Shown here piece by piece: positions 25,304 through 35,200 of a DNA stretch of 64,000 nucleotides (its first letter is position 1; each line of letters begins with the position of its first letter). Below the pieces are notes generated by a model. It was given only the letters and a program-made list of their open reading frames with translations. It was not told the origin of the DNA and did not search any database. The stretch is from Flagellimonas sp. HMM57 (GTDB taxonomy: Bacteria > Bacteroidota > Bacteroidia > Flavobacteriales > Flavobacteriaceae): contig NZ_CP090004.1 of the NCBI RefSeq assembly GCF_021390175.1, positions 1,426,001 to 1,490,000 on the forward strand. The letters run 5' to 3'. The position numbers were made by a program, and so were the translations under genes.

Positions 25304-25606
25304 ATGATTGCACGAATATGGCATGGAACAACTAAGGCTGAAGATTATGAGGAGTACACCGCCTTTATGAAATCTAAAGCGATACCAGATTATAGAGAAA
25401 CAAAAGGTTTTGTAAAGCTCTCTTTTTTAAGAAGAATTGAGGGGGATATTGCCCATTTTACCTTAATAACCTACTGGGAGAACATTGGTGTCATCAAAAA
25501 TTTTGCTGGTGATGATTTTGAAATTGCCAAATACTACACGCTTGATCATGAGTACTTACTGGAATTTGAAGAAAAAGTGACGCATTATGAAGTTTTTGCG
25601 GAGTAG
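25304..25606 (+). CDS. Antibiotic biosynthesis monooxygenase (ABM) fold protein
   Basis: A 100-residue dimeric alpha+beta barrel protein. The family pattern is visible: MIARIWHGTTKAEDYEEYTA (first strand with Trp-His-Gly), KGFVKLSFLRRIEGDIAHFT (second and third strands) and LITYWENIGVIKNFAG (Trp in the helix). Members include small monooxygenases and heme- or polyketide-modifying proteins; without a partner no substrate can be given. The gene precedes the lycopene cyclase gene by 26 bp, but that gene has its own promoter. Confidence 0.85.
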   Translation: MIARIWHGTTKAEDYEEYTAFMKSKAIPDYRETKGFVKLSFLRRIEGDIAHFTLITYWENIGVIKNFAGDDFEIAKYYTLDHEYLLEFEEKVTHYEVFAE

Positions 25607-25628
25607 AACTTTCCATTCCTTATTTTTG
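25595..25628 (+). promoter_or_regulatory. Promoter of the lycopene cyclase gene
   Basis: TTTG (25595-25598), 22 nt, TATTTTTG (25621-25628), 4 nt, ATG. The short gap predicts a leaderless message. The -33 element lies within the end of the ABM gene. Confidence 0.6.
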
Positions 25629-25632
25629 ATGA

Positions 25633-26775
25633 ATGCCTAACTACGATTACATCATTATCGGCGCTGGAGCTTCGGGGCTTCTATTGGCCAGCGCTTTTGG
25701 AAAAGATGACTTTTTTTCATCCAAATCCATATTGATAATTGATAAAGATGATAAGACCAAAAATGACCGTACTTGGTGTTTTTGGGAGAAAGGCAGTGGT
25801 AAATTTGATGAACTCATATACAGAAAATGGCCAAACATTTTTTTTGCCGGTAAAAAGCTAGCGCTTTCAACACCATTGCATCCGTATTGCTATAAGATGC
25901 TTCGAGGAATCGACTTTTATAACCAATATATAAGTGAAGTCAAGAATTCTGCGAATGTTACTTGGCTGCACGACAAGGTCATCGATATTCAAGACAACGA
26001 AAATGATGTAACGGTAGTTACCGAGACCGAGAGCCATACCGGGGGAAAAGTCTTCAATAGCCTCTTTGATTATAAACAAGCCAAAAACCAAAAAAAATAT
26101 CCTGTTCTACAACAGCACTTTGTGGGCTGGTTCGTTAAAACAGAAAAACCGGTCTTCAAACCGGATGAGGCTACCTTTATGGATTTTTCAATTCCACAGA
26201 AAGGAAACACACGTTTTATGTACGTACTTCCTTTCTCTGAAAACCAAGCCCTCTTGGAATACACCTTGTTTTCCAATACTACACTTGAACGTTCGGAATA
26301 TGAAAAAGGTATCATAGATTACCTAGAAAATAAATTGGAATGCTCCAACTATACTATTTTGGAAAAGGAAAGTGGCAATATTCCAATGACCTGTTATGAG
26401 TTTCATCAACATAATTCCAATAGAATCTTACATATTGGCATTGCAGGAGGGTGGGCAAAACCAAGCACAGGTTTTACTTTTTACAATACCAATAAAAAAG
26501 TGGATGCATTGATTGGTCACCTAAAAAAGAAAAAACCTTTAAAACAATTTGCCAAGAAAGATAAATTCTGGTTTTACGATCTATTGTTGTTAGATATTCT
26601 TTACAAGAAGAACCACTTGGGACAACCGATTTTTGAATCACTATTTAAAAGGAGAAAAGCATCGCTTATCTTAAAATTTTTAGATAACGAAACCTCGCTT
26701 TGGGAGGATATAAAAATTATGTCGGCACCAAAACCCTTCCCATTTATAAAAGCACTTTTAAGCAGGATTTTTTAA
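25633..26775 (+). CDS. crtY: Lycopene beta-cyclase
   Basis: An FAD/NAD(P)-binding carotenoid enzyme of 380 residues that closes the ends of lycopene to make beta-carotene, the precursor of the yellow zeaxanthin-type pigments of flavobacteria. The N-terminus has the dinucleotide motif YDYIIIGAGASGLLLA and the family markers NDRTWCFWE and ILHIGIAGGWAKPSTGFTFY. The length is normal for CrtY-type cyclases. Neighbours are an ABM protein and a polyprenyl diphosphate synthase on the opposite strand, but crtB/crtI are not in the window. Confidence 0.92.
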   Translation: MPNYDYIIIGAGASGLLLASAFGKDDFFSSKSILIIDKDDKTKNDRTWCFWEKGSGKFDELIYRKWPNIFFAGKKLALSTPLHPYCYKMLRGIDFYNQYISEVKNSANVTWLHDKVIDIQDNENDVTVVTETESHTGGKVFNSLFDYKQAKNQKKYPVLQQHFVGWFVKTEKPVFKPDEATFMDFSIPQKGNTRFMYVLPFSENQALLEYTLFSNTTLERSEYEKGIIDYLENKLECSNYTILEKESGNIPMTCYEFHQHNSNRILHIGIAGGWAKPSTGFTFYNTNKKVDALIGHLKKKKPLKQFAKKDKFWFYDLLLLDILYKKNHLGQPIFESLFKRRKASLILKFLDNETSLWEDIKIMSAPKPFPFIKALLSRIF

Positions 26776-27755
26776 ACTGTCCGTTTCATAAGGTTTTCAC
26801 CAAACTTTTTCAATACCTGTTTATTCGATTCTGAAATATTGATAGCGTTCAACGCATTAAAAGCCCTCTTTGTATAATCAGCTATGGCAGCATTTGTCTC
26901 TTCAACGGCACCACTTTCCATAAAAATTGATTTTACCGTCTCAATCTTAGAAGTGGCTTCTTTTGGTCTTATGGAATACAAATGCATAAGACCTTCTTTT
27001 TGTTCTTTTGGTGCCAGCTCCATCGCTTTTAAAACAAGAAAGGTCTTCTTGTTTTCTATAATATCCCCACCAACCTGTTTGCCAAAAGATTTAGGGTCCC
27101 CAAAAGCATCCAAATAATCATCTTGAAGTTGAAATGCCAATCCAAGATTCTTTCCAAAATCATATATAGCATCGGCGTCTTGCTGGGATGCGTTGGCAAT
27201 TATAGCTCCCATTTTCATGGCCGCAGCGACCAAAACTGCTGTTTTGTATTCTATCATTTTTAGATACTCGGGAATACTTACATCGTCCCGTAATTCAAAA
27301 TCCACATCATACTGCTGTCCTTCACAAACTTCAACCGCTGTTTTACTGAACAATGATATAAGTTCCTTGAAACTATCGGGAGGATAACTTTCAAAAAACT
27401 GATACGAATTGATGAGCATAGCGTCACCGGACAAAATACCCGTATTTATATCCCACTTTTCATGCACTGTAGTTTTCCCTCTTCGGAGCGGGGCGTCATC
27501 CATAATATCGTCATGGACCAGCGAAAAATTATGAAACATCTCTACGGCCAATGCGGCATTCATGGCATCTTTGGACTTACCACCAAACAAGTCAGTTGTC
27601 ATAAGTGTTAGTACTGGACGCAGACGCTTACCGCCCAGCCCCAAAATATAATTGATGGGCTCATAAAGGTTTTTAGGTTCTTTTGATTGGATTTCTTGGT
27701 TCAGGTACGAAACAAATTCCGCCCTGTAGTCGTCTATAGTTTTTGAATTTACCAT
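26772..27755 (-). CDS. Polyprenyl diphosphate synthase (trans-isoprenyl)
   Basis: A 327-residue all-helical enzyme that condenses isopentenyl diphosphate with allylic primers. The first Asp-rich motif is D82-D-I-M-D86 in LVHDDIMDDAPLRRG and the second is D212-D-Y-L-D216 in FQLQDDYLDAFGD. GGKRLRP is the diphosphate-binding motif. No two-residue insertion sits in the first motif, and F77 lies five residues before it, which favours a short product (C15-C20), but the length is not proved. It would feed the carotenoid pathway that ends in CrtY. The two genes overlap tail to tail by 4 bp. Confidence 0.92.
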   Translation of the reverse strand: MVNSKTIDDYRAEFVSYLNQEIQSKEPKNLYEPINYILGLGGKRLRPVLTLMTTDLFGGKSKDAMNAALAVEMFHNFSLVHDDIMDDAPLRRGKTTVHEKWDINTGILSGDAMLINSYQFFESYPPDSFKELISLFSKTAVEVCEGQQYDVDFELRDDVSIPEYLKMIEYKTAVLVAAAMKMGAIIANASQQDADAIYDFGKNLGLAFQLQDDYLDAFGDPKSFGKQVGGDIIENKKTFLVLKAMELAPKEQKEGLMHLYSIRPKEATSKIETVKSIFMESGAVEETNAAIADYTKRAFNALNAINISESNKQVLKKFGENLMKRTV

Positions 27756-27759
27756 GAAT

Positions 27760-27792
27760 CAAAAATAATGTCAATAAAGACACGAAAGCAAA
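27760..27792 (-). promoter_or_regulatory. Promoter of the polyprenyl synthase gene
   Basis: On the minus strand TTTG (27792-27789), 21 nt, TATTTTTG (27767-27760), 4 nt, ATG at 27755. It has almost the same geometry as the crtY promoter, again predicting a leaderless message. Confidence 0.65.
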
Positions 27793-27875
27793 ATTTAAAA
27801 AAAGTTTATCTGAAAACGCAATAGATTTGAAAATGTTCGTCTTTATAATTGAAGACAGCTAACAGCCTTTTTTGA

Positions 27876-28415
27876 ATGGTATCCAATAAAGAAAATCATA
27901 ATAAACTATCCACTTTTTTTAGTGAAGAATATAGTTCTTTAAGAGGGTATGTGCATTCAAAAATAACGGATACTACCGAGCAGGATGCCGAAGATATAAT
28001 ACAAGATGTGGCGCTGCGCATATTTTCAAGGTCAGAAGACGCTTCGCCCATAACCAATATTGCTGGTTTTGTCTACAATGCTATCAAAAATAGAATCATC
28101 GACATTATGCGGACGGGAAAAAGGGTAAGACAAGAAAATGATGAAATTGACAGACTTTGGGCCGACTTTGCTGAATTATTTTACAGTGATGCCGACAATG
28201 CCTATCCCCCAGGCTTAAAAAATGCCTTAAAATACGAGATAGAAAGCTTAAAGCCAGACTATAGGGACATTATTCTGGCCATAGACTTTGAAGGATATTC
28301 CTATAGAGAAATATCGGAGCAGACCGGTATTTCCCAAGGTACTTTAATGTCCAGAAGACATAGGGCATTATCTATATTATCAAAAAAATTAGAACAAGAA
28401 AAAACAAGTACATAA
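27876..28415 (+). CDS. Sigma-70 family (ECF-like) RNA polymerase sigma factor
   Basis: A 179-residue sigma factor with region 2 (about residues 10-80: TTEQDAEDIIQDVALRIF, NIAGFVYNAIKNRIIDIMRT) and region 4 (about 115-175: LKPDYRDIILAIDFEGYSYR, ISEQTGISQGTLMSRRHRAL). It is unlike the sigma factor at 14716: the linker is longer and has an acidic LWADFAELFYSDADNAYPPG segment. The next gene, 11 bp downstream, encodes a membrane protein that may act as its partner. Its own promoter is not clear. Confidence 0.88.
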   Translation: MVSNKENHNKLSTFFSEEYSSLRGYVHSKITDTTEQDAEDIIQDVALRIFSRSEDASPITNIAGFVYNAIKNRIIDIMRTGKRVRQENDEIDRLWADFAELFYSDADNAYPPGLKNALKYEIESLKPDYRDIILAIDFEGYSYREISEQTGISQGTLMSRRHRALSILSKKLEQEKTST

Positions 28416-28426
28416 AAAAATAAATT

Positions 28427-28822
28427 ATGGAAAAACGAGAAAAATACGAGAGAAAAATAGAGAAATATGTCACCAAAGGGTTTAAGGTCCTGTTCATGAT
28501 TTTCATTGGTATCCTGTTTATATTTCTAATGGGATATATCCTTATGCTACTATGGAATTGGCTTATGCCCGATATTTTTGGCTTAGCAACATTGAGTTAT
28601 TGGCAAGCAATGGGATTACTGGCATTGGCCAAAATAATCTTTGGTTTTGGCAACAAAGGTGGAAGCAAAAACCATAAAAAGAATAAACACCAAAGCAAAC
28701 TTAAACGGTTTTGCGACTCTAAAGATGAATTTTCCGACTGGAAACATTACGATGCATTTTGGAAAGAAGAAGGTAAGTCTGCTTACACAGATTATGTAAC
28801 CCGTAAACAAAAAGAAGAATGA
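28427..28822 (+). CDS. Hypothetical membrane protein paired with a sigma factor
   Basis: Not recognised by function. It has 131 residues: a charged N-terminus, two membrane helices (about residues 21-44, VLFMIFIGILFIFLMGYILM, and about 58-78, YWQAMGLLALAKIIFGFG), a basic stretch GGSKNHKKNKHQSKLKRFC and an acidic C-terminal helix. It is always possible that such partners hold the sigma factor at the membrane without a zinc finger, but no anti-sigma motif is visible. Its stop overlaps the start of a small open frame at 28819. Confidence 0.7.
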   Translation: MEKREKYERKIEKYVTKGFKVLFMIFIGILFIFLMGYILMLLWNWLMPDIFGLATLSYWQAMGLLALAKIIFGFGNKGGSKNHKKNKHQSKLKRFCDSKDEFSDWKHYDAFWKEEGKSAYTDYVTRKQKEE

Positions 28823-28980
28823 TCCCCAAAAAAAGACTTGCCTCTTTAAAGGCCAGAATGAGAAGCAATACAGGACATTTTTTCATGTATTCAAGAAAAA
28901 AAACGACAATTCAGTCCAAAATCAATTCGCACTTTCGTCTCTATAGTATTCATTTAGATGTGAAAACTGAAAATGAATAA
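28819..28980 (+). CDS. Possible small basic protein (53 aa)
   Basis: An ATGA overlap joins this frame to the membrane protein gene before it (ATG 28819-28821, previous stop 28820-28822), and it stops at TAA 28978-28980. The product is basic (MIPKKRLASLKARMRSNTGH) without membrane segments. The coupling geometry is the only strong argument for it; composition is not decisive. Confidence 0.35.
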   Translation: MIPKKRLASLKARMRSNTGHFFMYSRKKTTIQSKINSHFRLYSIHLDVKTENE

Positions 28981-28997
28981 GACGTTAAAAAAATGTA

Positions 28998-29030
28998 AAA
29001 CTTTAGAAACTTTTTTTGTTTCTAAAGTTT
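28998..29030. promoter_or_regulatory. Operator candidate of the TetR-type regulator
   Basis: A perfect 13-bp inverted repeat (AAACTTTAGAAAC and GTTTCTAAAGTTT) around seven T's, 24 bp before the TetR start codon. A promoter-like TATACTTTAG follows at 29036-29045. No T-run follows either arm, so a terminator is less likely. Confidence 0.6.
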
Positions 29031-29054
29031 CCATGTATACTTTAGCGCCCTGTT

Positions 29055-29660
29055 ATGCGAGAAAAAATTTTACACAAAGCAACGGAATTGTTTTTAAATC
29101 TGGGGTTTAAGAGTGTTACCATGGACGATTTGGCCAATGAAATGGGAATCTCAAAAAAGACGATCTACTCCCATTTTGACAATAAGACCAAATTGATAGA
29201 AGAAAGTACAATGGATTTATTCTGGTGTATTTCCAATGGCATTGACGAGATTCTGACCGATAAAAAAAACCCTATTGAGGAACTGTATGAAATAAAAAAG
29301 TTTGTGATGCTACATTTAAAAGATGAGAAATCGTCCCCGCAGCATCAACTACGAAAATATTATCCAAAAATTTTTGAAACTCTAAAAAAGAAAGAGTTCG
29401 AAGTAATGCAAAAATGTGTGGTCGATAATATAAAACGAGGAATGGAAATTGGAATATACCGCGAAAATCTGAACATACAATTTGTAGCCCGCATTTACTT
29501 TTCGGGTGCGGTAAGTCTTGGCGACTTGGACCTTTTTCCATCAACCATGTTCACGAAAATTGAGCTGGAAGACTATTACTTAGAATATCATTTAAGGGGA
29601 ATCGTAACCCCAAAAGGAAGAAAAATATTAAACTCAATCATCAACTCAAACCAAGAATAA
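29055..29660 (+). CDS. TetR/AcrR family transcriptional regulator
   Basis: A 201-residue repressor with the N-terminal TetR helix-turn-helix (ILHKATELFLNLGFKSVTMD, LANEMGISKKTIYSHFDNKT) and a helical ligand/dimer domain. It heads an efflux operon and its stop is followed at once by the TolC-like gene. It should sense a compound that the pump exports and repress the operon through the palindrome at 28998-29030. Confidence 0.92.
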   Translation: MREKILHKATELFLNLGFKSVTMDDLANEMGISKKTIYSHFDNKTKLIEESTMDLFWCISNGIDEILTDKKNPIEELYEIKKFVMLHLKDEKSSPQHQLRKYYPKIFETLKKKEFEVMQKCVVDNIKRGMEIGIYRENLNIQFVARIYFSGAVSLGDLDLFPSTMFTKIELEDYYLEYHLRGIVTPKGRKILNSIINSNQE

Positions 29661-30998
29661 ATGCGAACAACACTTACAAGTATACTTTTGATTTTGCCAT
29701 GGTTTTTACTGGCTCAAGAAAGTACCGATAAAACTAGTTTTAGTCTAGACGAGGCTATCATATATGCACTACAGAACAACTATAAGGCCATCAATGCCGA
29801 TAGGGATATTGTTGATGCCCAAAAACAAAAATGGGAAACCATTGCTGGAGGATTACCACAGATAGACGGTACCGTAAATTATCTGAACCAATTAAAACAG
29901 CAAGTAGTTCAGTTACCTGGTGAAATTGCAGATGGTGAACCCGGTACTTTTGTAGAAGTTGTTTTTGGACAGCCCCAACAGGCAACGGCAACGGCTACGC
30001 TAAGGCAACAAATATTTGATGGCTCCTATATTGTTGGAGTACAAGCAACAAAAGCTTTTTTGAGCTATAGCCAGAACAACAAAGAAAAAACGGATTTAGA
30101 CGTTCGCAAAGCGGTAGTGGAAGCTTACGGTAATGTACTTCTGGCTCAAGAGAGTGTTCTAATTTCAGAAAACAACAAGACTACTTTAGAGAAAAATCTT
30201 TATGAAACCAAACGCATCTTTGAAAATGGGCTTGGAGATGAAGAAAGTGTAGACCAATTGCAAATCACCCTTTCTTCAGTTGAAAATCAACTGAAGAATG
30301 CCAAGCGTTTGGAAAAGATTACGTTACAAATGCTAAATCTAATGATGGGGTTGCCCATTGATTCTCCAACAAGTCTTACGGAGAACTTGGATGATCTGGC
30401 CCAAGAAAAAATAGATTTGGGATTGTTAGATACCGAGTTTAAGATGGAAAACAATGTTGATTTTAAACTTGCCGACAATTTAAATGAACAACGCTTTTAC
30501 GAATTAAAATTGGCCAAAAGTAGAGCTTTGCCCACCCTTAACGCTTTCATTAACTATGGCGGTATTTCGTTTGGGGATAGTTTCACTTTTTTGGATAACG
30601 GACAAGACTGGTTTGCTTTTTCAAACTTTGGCGTTGACTTGAACATCCCAATTTTTAGTTCTTTCAAAAGAAGCGCAAGTACCCAAAGGGCAAAAATCGC
30701 CTTGGAAAAAGCAAAAACACAACTTACAGAAGCAGAGGAGCAAATACGTCTTCAACTGGCAAATGCAAAGAGCGATTATATTTTGGCGATAGAGGAATAC
30801 GGTACTTCAAAAGAAAACTTAAAACTTGCCGAACGTATTGAAAACAAGAATCAGATAAAATATTCAGAAGGTATAGCTACCAGTTTTGAATTGAGGCAAG
30901 CACAAACGCAGCTGTACACGACCCAGCAGGAATATCTACAATCAATGGTAGATGTTATCAATAGAAAAACCGAACTGGAAATCATACTTAATCAATAA
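29661..30998 (+). CDS. TolC family outer-membrane efflux channel
   Basis: The 445-residue outer-membrane component of a tripartite efflux system. It has a signal peptide (MRTTLTSILLILPWFLLAQ) and two homologous halves with the long helical hairpins of TolC proteins (SLDEAIIYALQNNYKAINAD; NAFINYGGISFGDSFTFLDN; ALEKAKTQLTEAEEQIRLQL; YSEGIATSFELRQAQTQLYT). Start codon ATG follows the TetR stop without a gap, and the adaptor gene is 23 bp away. Confidence 0.93.
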   Translation: MRTTLTSILLILPWFLLAQESTDKTSFSLDEAIIYALQNNYKAINADRDIVDAQKQKWETIAGGLPQIDGTVNYLNQLKQQVVQLPGEIADGEPGTFVEVVFGQPQQATATATLRQQIFDGSYIVGVQATKAFLSYSQNNKEKTDLDVRKAVVEAYGNVLLAQESVLISENNKTTLEKNLYETKRIFENGLGDEESVDQLQITLSSVENQLKNAKRLEKITLQMLNLMMGLPIDSPTSLTENLDDLAQEKIDLGLLDTEFKMENNVDFKLADNLNEQRFYELKLAKSRALPTLNAFINYGGISFGDSFTFLDNGQDWFAFSNFGVDLNIPIFSSFKRSASTQRAKIALEKAKTQLTEAEEQIRLQLANAKSDYILAIEEYGTSKENLKLAERIENKNQIKYSEGIATSFELRQAQTQLYTTQQEYLQSMVDVINRKTELEIILNQ

Positions 30999-31021
30999 TC
31001 AAAAAAGAAAACCACATCATC

Positions 31022-32197
31022 ATGAAAACAATCATATATCTAGTCCTTACATCAGTCATTTTATACTCTTGCGGCGGAAATTCCAAAGCCACAGTGGAAA
31101 GTGTTATTGCTGGAAACGATTTGGCTGCCATGCGCACAAAACGAAGCGAAATCTCTGAACAACAAAAGGTTTTGGAAAATCAAATCCGTTCATTGGACTC
31201 TGTAATCGCTACTTTGGATGTTAATGAAAAACTACCATTGGTTACCACCATAGAAGCAAAAGCAGAAAACTTTGACCATTATCTTGAACTCCAAGGAGAT
31301 GTAATGACCAAACAAAATGTGCTTATTTATCCAGAAATATCCGGAACATTGAATCGTGTTTATGTCAAAAAAGGACAAAAAGTCTCCAAAGGTCAGTTAC
31401 TTGCATCAATAGACGATGGTGGATTGTCCAGTCAATTGGCACAAATGAAAACGCAATCCGAACTGGCTAAGACTACTTTTGAGCGACAAAAGAGACTTTG
31501 GGAACAAAATATCGGTTCAGAGATTCAGTACCTGCAGGCAAAAACTTCTTACGAAGCACAAGAAAGCGCTGTAAAACAAATGCAGAGCCAGGTTTCTAAA
31601 TCCAATATCAGGGCACCGTTTTCAGGAATCATAGACGATGTTATAAAAGACCAAGGGACAGTGGTAGCTCCAGGCCCTGGTTCTGAAGTTTTTAGAATCG
31701 TTAACCTATCGAACATGTACATTGAAGTAGAAGTGCCCGAAAGTCACCTGCCCAATGTTACACCTGGGAAAAATGTAAATGTTTATTTTCCTGTGTTAGG
31801 TGATAGTGTTACCGCCAAAATCAGGCAAACAGGCAATTTCATTAACCCAAGTAATAGGTCTTTTACCGCTGAAATACCCGTTCCAAGTAATGATGGTAGG
31901 GTAAAGCCCAACTTGACCGCAAGGGTAATGATCAACGACTATACCAATGAAAGTGCCATTCTAATCCCTCAAAGTATTGTATCTGAAAATGCAGAAGGAG
32001 AACAGTATGTATATGTGGTCGAGGGTGATTCGGTCTCCGCTGATGCCATTGCCAAGAAGACCATTATTACAACAGGAAAAACGCAAGGAGACTTTGTAGA
32101 AGTACTTTCTGGAATAAATAATGGTGACGGCATCATCGATGAAGGTGCCAGAAGCGTAAAAGAAGGGCAAAAAGTAAAAATTAAGAATGCTGAATAG
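31022..32197 (+). CDS. RND efflux periplasmic adaptor (HlyD/MFP family) lipoprotein
   Basis: A 391-residue periplasmic adaptor that joins the RND pump to TolC. The signal carries a lipobox (VLTSVILYSCGGN), so it is anchored by lipid in the inner membrane. A helical coiled-coil (about residues 25-60 and 140-195) and lipoyl-like domain (YPEISGTLNRVYVKKGQKVS; KGQLLASIDDGG) and beta-barrel (YIEVEVPESHLPNVTPGKNV) follow. It precedes the pump gene by 15 bp. Confidence 0.94.
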   Translation: MKTIIYLVLTSVILYSCGGNSKATVESVIAGNDLAAMRTKRSEISEQQKVLENQIRSLDSVIATLDVNEKLPLVTTIEAKAENFDHYLELQGDVMTKQNVLIYPEISGTLNRVYVKKGQKVSKGQLLASIDDGGLSSQLAQMKTQSELAKTTFERQKRLWEQNIGSEIQYLQAKTSYEAQESAVKQMQSQVSKSNIRAPFSGIIDDVIKDQGTVVAPGPGSEVFRIVNLSNMYIEVEVPESHLPNVTPGKNVNVYFPVLGDSVTAKIRQTGNFINPSNRSFTAEIPVPSNDGRVKPNLTARVMINDYTNESAILIPQSIVSENAEGEQYVYVVEGDSVSADAIAKKTIITTGKTQGDFVEVLSGINNGDGIIDEGARSVKEGQKVKIKNAE

Positions 32198-32212
32198 TCA
32201 AAAGACAGAAAT

Positions 32213-35200
32213 ATGAGTAAGCAAAAGAAAAAAGTAGACAAAGAATTTAAGCTATCGTCTTGGGCTATCGACAATAAAACAACCATGTATGTTTTAATTG
32301 CTGTAATCTTATTTTTGGGGGCTTCGGCTTACTTTAGTATGCCAAGGGAAAGCTTTCCAGAGATAAAGGAAACCAAAATCTACATTAGCTCCATATACCC
32401 TGGGAATACTGCTGAGGATATTGAAAAATTGATTACCGATCCACTCGAAGATGAGTTGAAAACGGTAAGTAACGTAACCGAGATTACATCTACATCGCAA
32501 GAGGATTATTCCATGATCATTGTTGAGTTTGATGAAAAGATTACTGTTGAAGCTGCTTTACAAAAAGTAAAAGACGAGGTAGACACCGAAACTGCTGGTG
32601 AAGATTGGCCTACCTTCAATGGGGCTAAAGTAGAGCCCAATGTCTTTGACTTGAGCATGTCCGAAGAAATACCAATTCTCAATATCAATATTTCCGGTGA
32701 TTATCCAGTTGATAAGCTAAAGGAATATGGGGAATATTTAGAAGATGAAATCGAGGGCTTGCAGGAAATAAAGCAGGTAGATATTAGAGGGGTTCAGGAG
32801 AAAGAGGTAGAAGTTGCAGTGGACATCTATAAAATGATGGCTGCACAAGTAAGTTTCGATGATGTTATCAATACGATCAGTAGGGAAAACATGACGACCT
32901 CCGCAGGTAATCTTATTACGAGCGGACAGCGAAGAACCATTAGAATAGTTGGTGAAATCGACAAACCCAGTGAGCTTGAAAATTTTGTTGTCAAAGCCGA
33001 AAACGGTAATCCTATCTATTTAAAGGATATAGCAAAAGTGTCCTTTAAAGAAGAGGATAAAACTACGTTCGCAAGGGAATTTGGACACCCAGTAGTTATG
33101 TTGGACGTAAAAAAGCGTGCCGGCAAAAACATGGTTGCTGCGGCAGAACAAATTCAAGTCATCGTTGACAAAGCTGTAAAAAACGTATTTCCACAGGATG
33201 TAGAAGTGACCATTGCAAACGATCAATCCTCCAAAACCATAGGTCAAGTAGATGATTTGGTGAACAACATTATTTTTGGGATCATTCTGGTGGTTACAGT
33301 ACTTATGTTCTTTCTGGGATTCAAGAATGCATTGTTTGTTGGTTTTGCCATCCCAATGTCCATGTTCATGTCACTCATGATTTTGAATCTTTTGGGGTAC
33401 ACCATGAATACCATGATTCTTTTTGGATTGATCATGGGGCTTGGTATGTTGGTAGATAACGGAATTGTTGTTGTCGAAAATGTATACCGCTTAATGGATG
33501 AGGAAGGTATGTCGCGCGTAGAAGCGGCTAAAAAAGGGATTGGGGAAATCGCGTTTCCTATAATCATATCTACGTTGACAACGGTAGCAGCGTTTGTTCC
33601 GCTTGGTCTTTGGCCAGGAGTGATGGGGCAGTTTATGATCTACTTCCCTGTAACCCTTTCCGTAGTTCTTGGTTCATCACTATTTGTTGCTATCTTTTTT
33701 AACTCTGTATTGGTCTCCAAGTTTATGACCACAGAGGACAAAAGTATGCCGTTAAAACAAATTATTAGAACTACCTCAATTATGGGCGTAATAGGACTAC
33801 TGATTTTGATTTTTGGCGGAGCCTACCGGGCACTGGGCACTTTAATGTTGTTTACAGCTATCTTACTGTGGATTTACAGACTTTTCTTAAGAAATTGGGC
33901 GAACGGGTTTCAGAACAAGATTTTGCCAAGATGGGAACGTCTGTATGAAAGAACATTGCGCTATGCTTTGTCTGGCAAAAAAGCAATTTTCATTGCTGTT
34001 GGAACCTTTGTACTTCTGTTTGTAGCCATAGCTGGGTTTATATTCTCTGCAGCTACCCAACGGACAGCTATCGAATTTTTCCCAGATAATACTCCTAATC
34101 AAATTACGGTTTACATTGAATATCCAGAAGGTACCGATATTAAAAAAACCAATGCTATCACAAAAGATATAGAAGAGCGGGTTTATGATATCATCAACCA
34201 AAATACCTACATGAACGCGGATTTCAACTTTTTAACAGAAAGTGCGGTATCACAGGTTGGAGAAGGAGCCGGAAATCCAATGACGGATGGAGGTTCAGCT
34301 GCAGAAATGCCCCATCGTGGAAAGATAACCGCTACGATGAGAGAGTATAAGTTTAGAGAGGGAGCGGATAGTAATGAACTCATGAAAGAGATTCAAGAGG
34401 CATTAAAAGACATCTATCCCGGTGTTGCGATTTCTGTTGAAAAAGATGCCGTTGGCCCGCCAGCCGGTTACCCTATAAATATAGAATTGGAAGGTGATGA
34501 CTATTCAGAATTGATTGTTACCGCGGAGAAAATGCGGAATTACATCAACTCAAAGAACATCCCAGGTATAGATGAGCTTAAGGTCGATGTGAACAAATCC
34601 AAGCCTGCAATGTTGGTTGAAGTTGATCGTAAAAAGGCTGGCGAACTCGGTGTTGCCACCGGACAAGTTGGACAACAATTACGTAATTCAATTTTTGGGG
34701 CCAAAGCTGGTATTTACAAAGAAGATGGCGAGGACTATGACATCTATGTTCGTTTCAATGAACAGAATAGATACAATACGAGTGCAATCTTCAACCAAAA
34801 AATCACATTCAGGGATGCATCCTCGGGCCAAATAAAGGAAGTTCCTGTTTCTGCAGTGGCCAAACAAGTGAACAGTTCTGGTTTTAGCGCCATAAAACAT
34901 CGTGATGTTAAACGTGTTGTTACGGTTTATTCTGCACTTGCTCCAGGGTTTAACGATGCGGGAGTAGTTGTAAGCAAAGTTCAAGACGAAATGAAGAATT
35001 TTGATGGACTTCCTGCGGATATCAAAATTGACTATACGGGTCAAATAGAAGAGCAGGAAAAAGAGTTTTCATTTTTGATGGGTGCTTTCTTTACTGGGCT
35101 CGGATTGATTTTCTTTATCTTGATTTTCCAATTCAACTCGGTTTCCAAACCGGGAATCATCATGTTAGCAATATTCTTGAGTTTGATCGGAGTATTTGGA

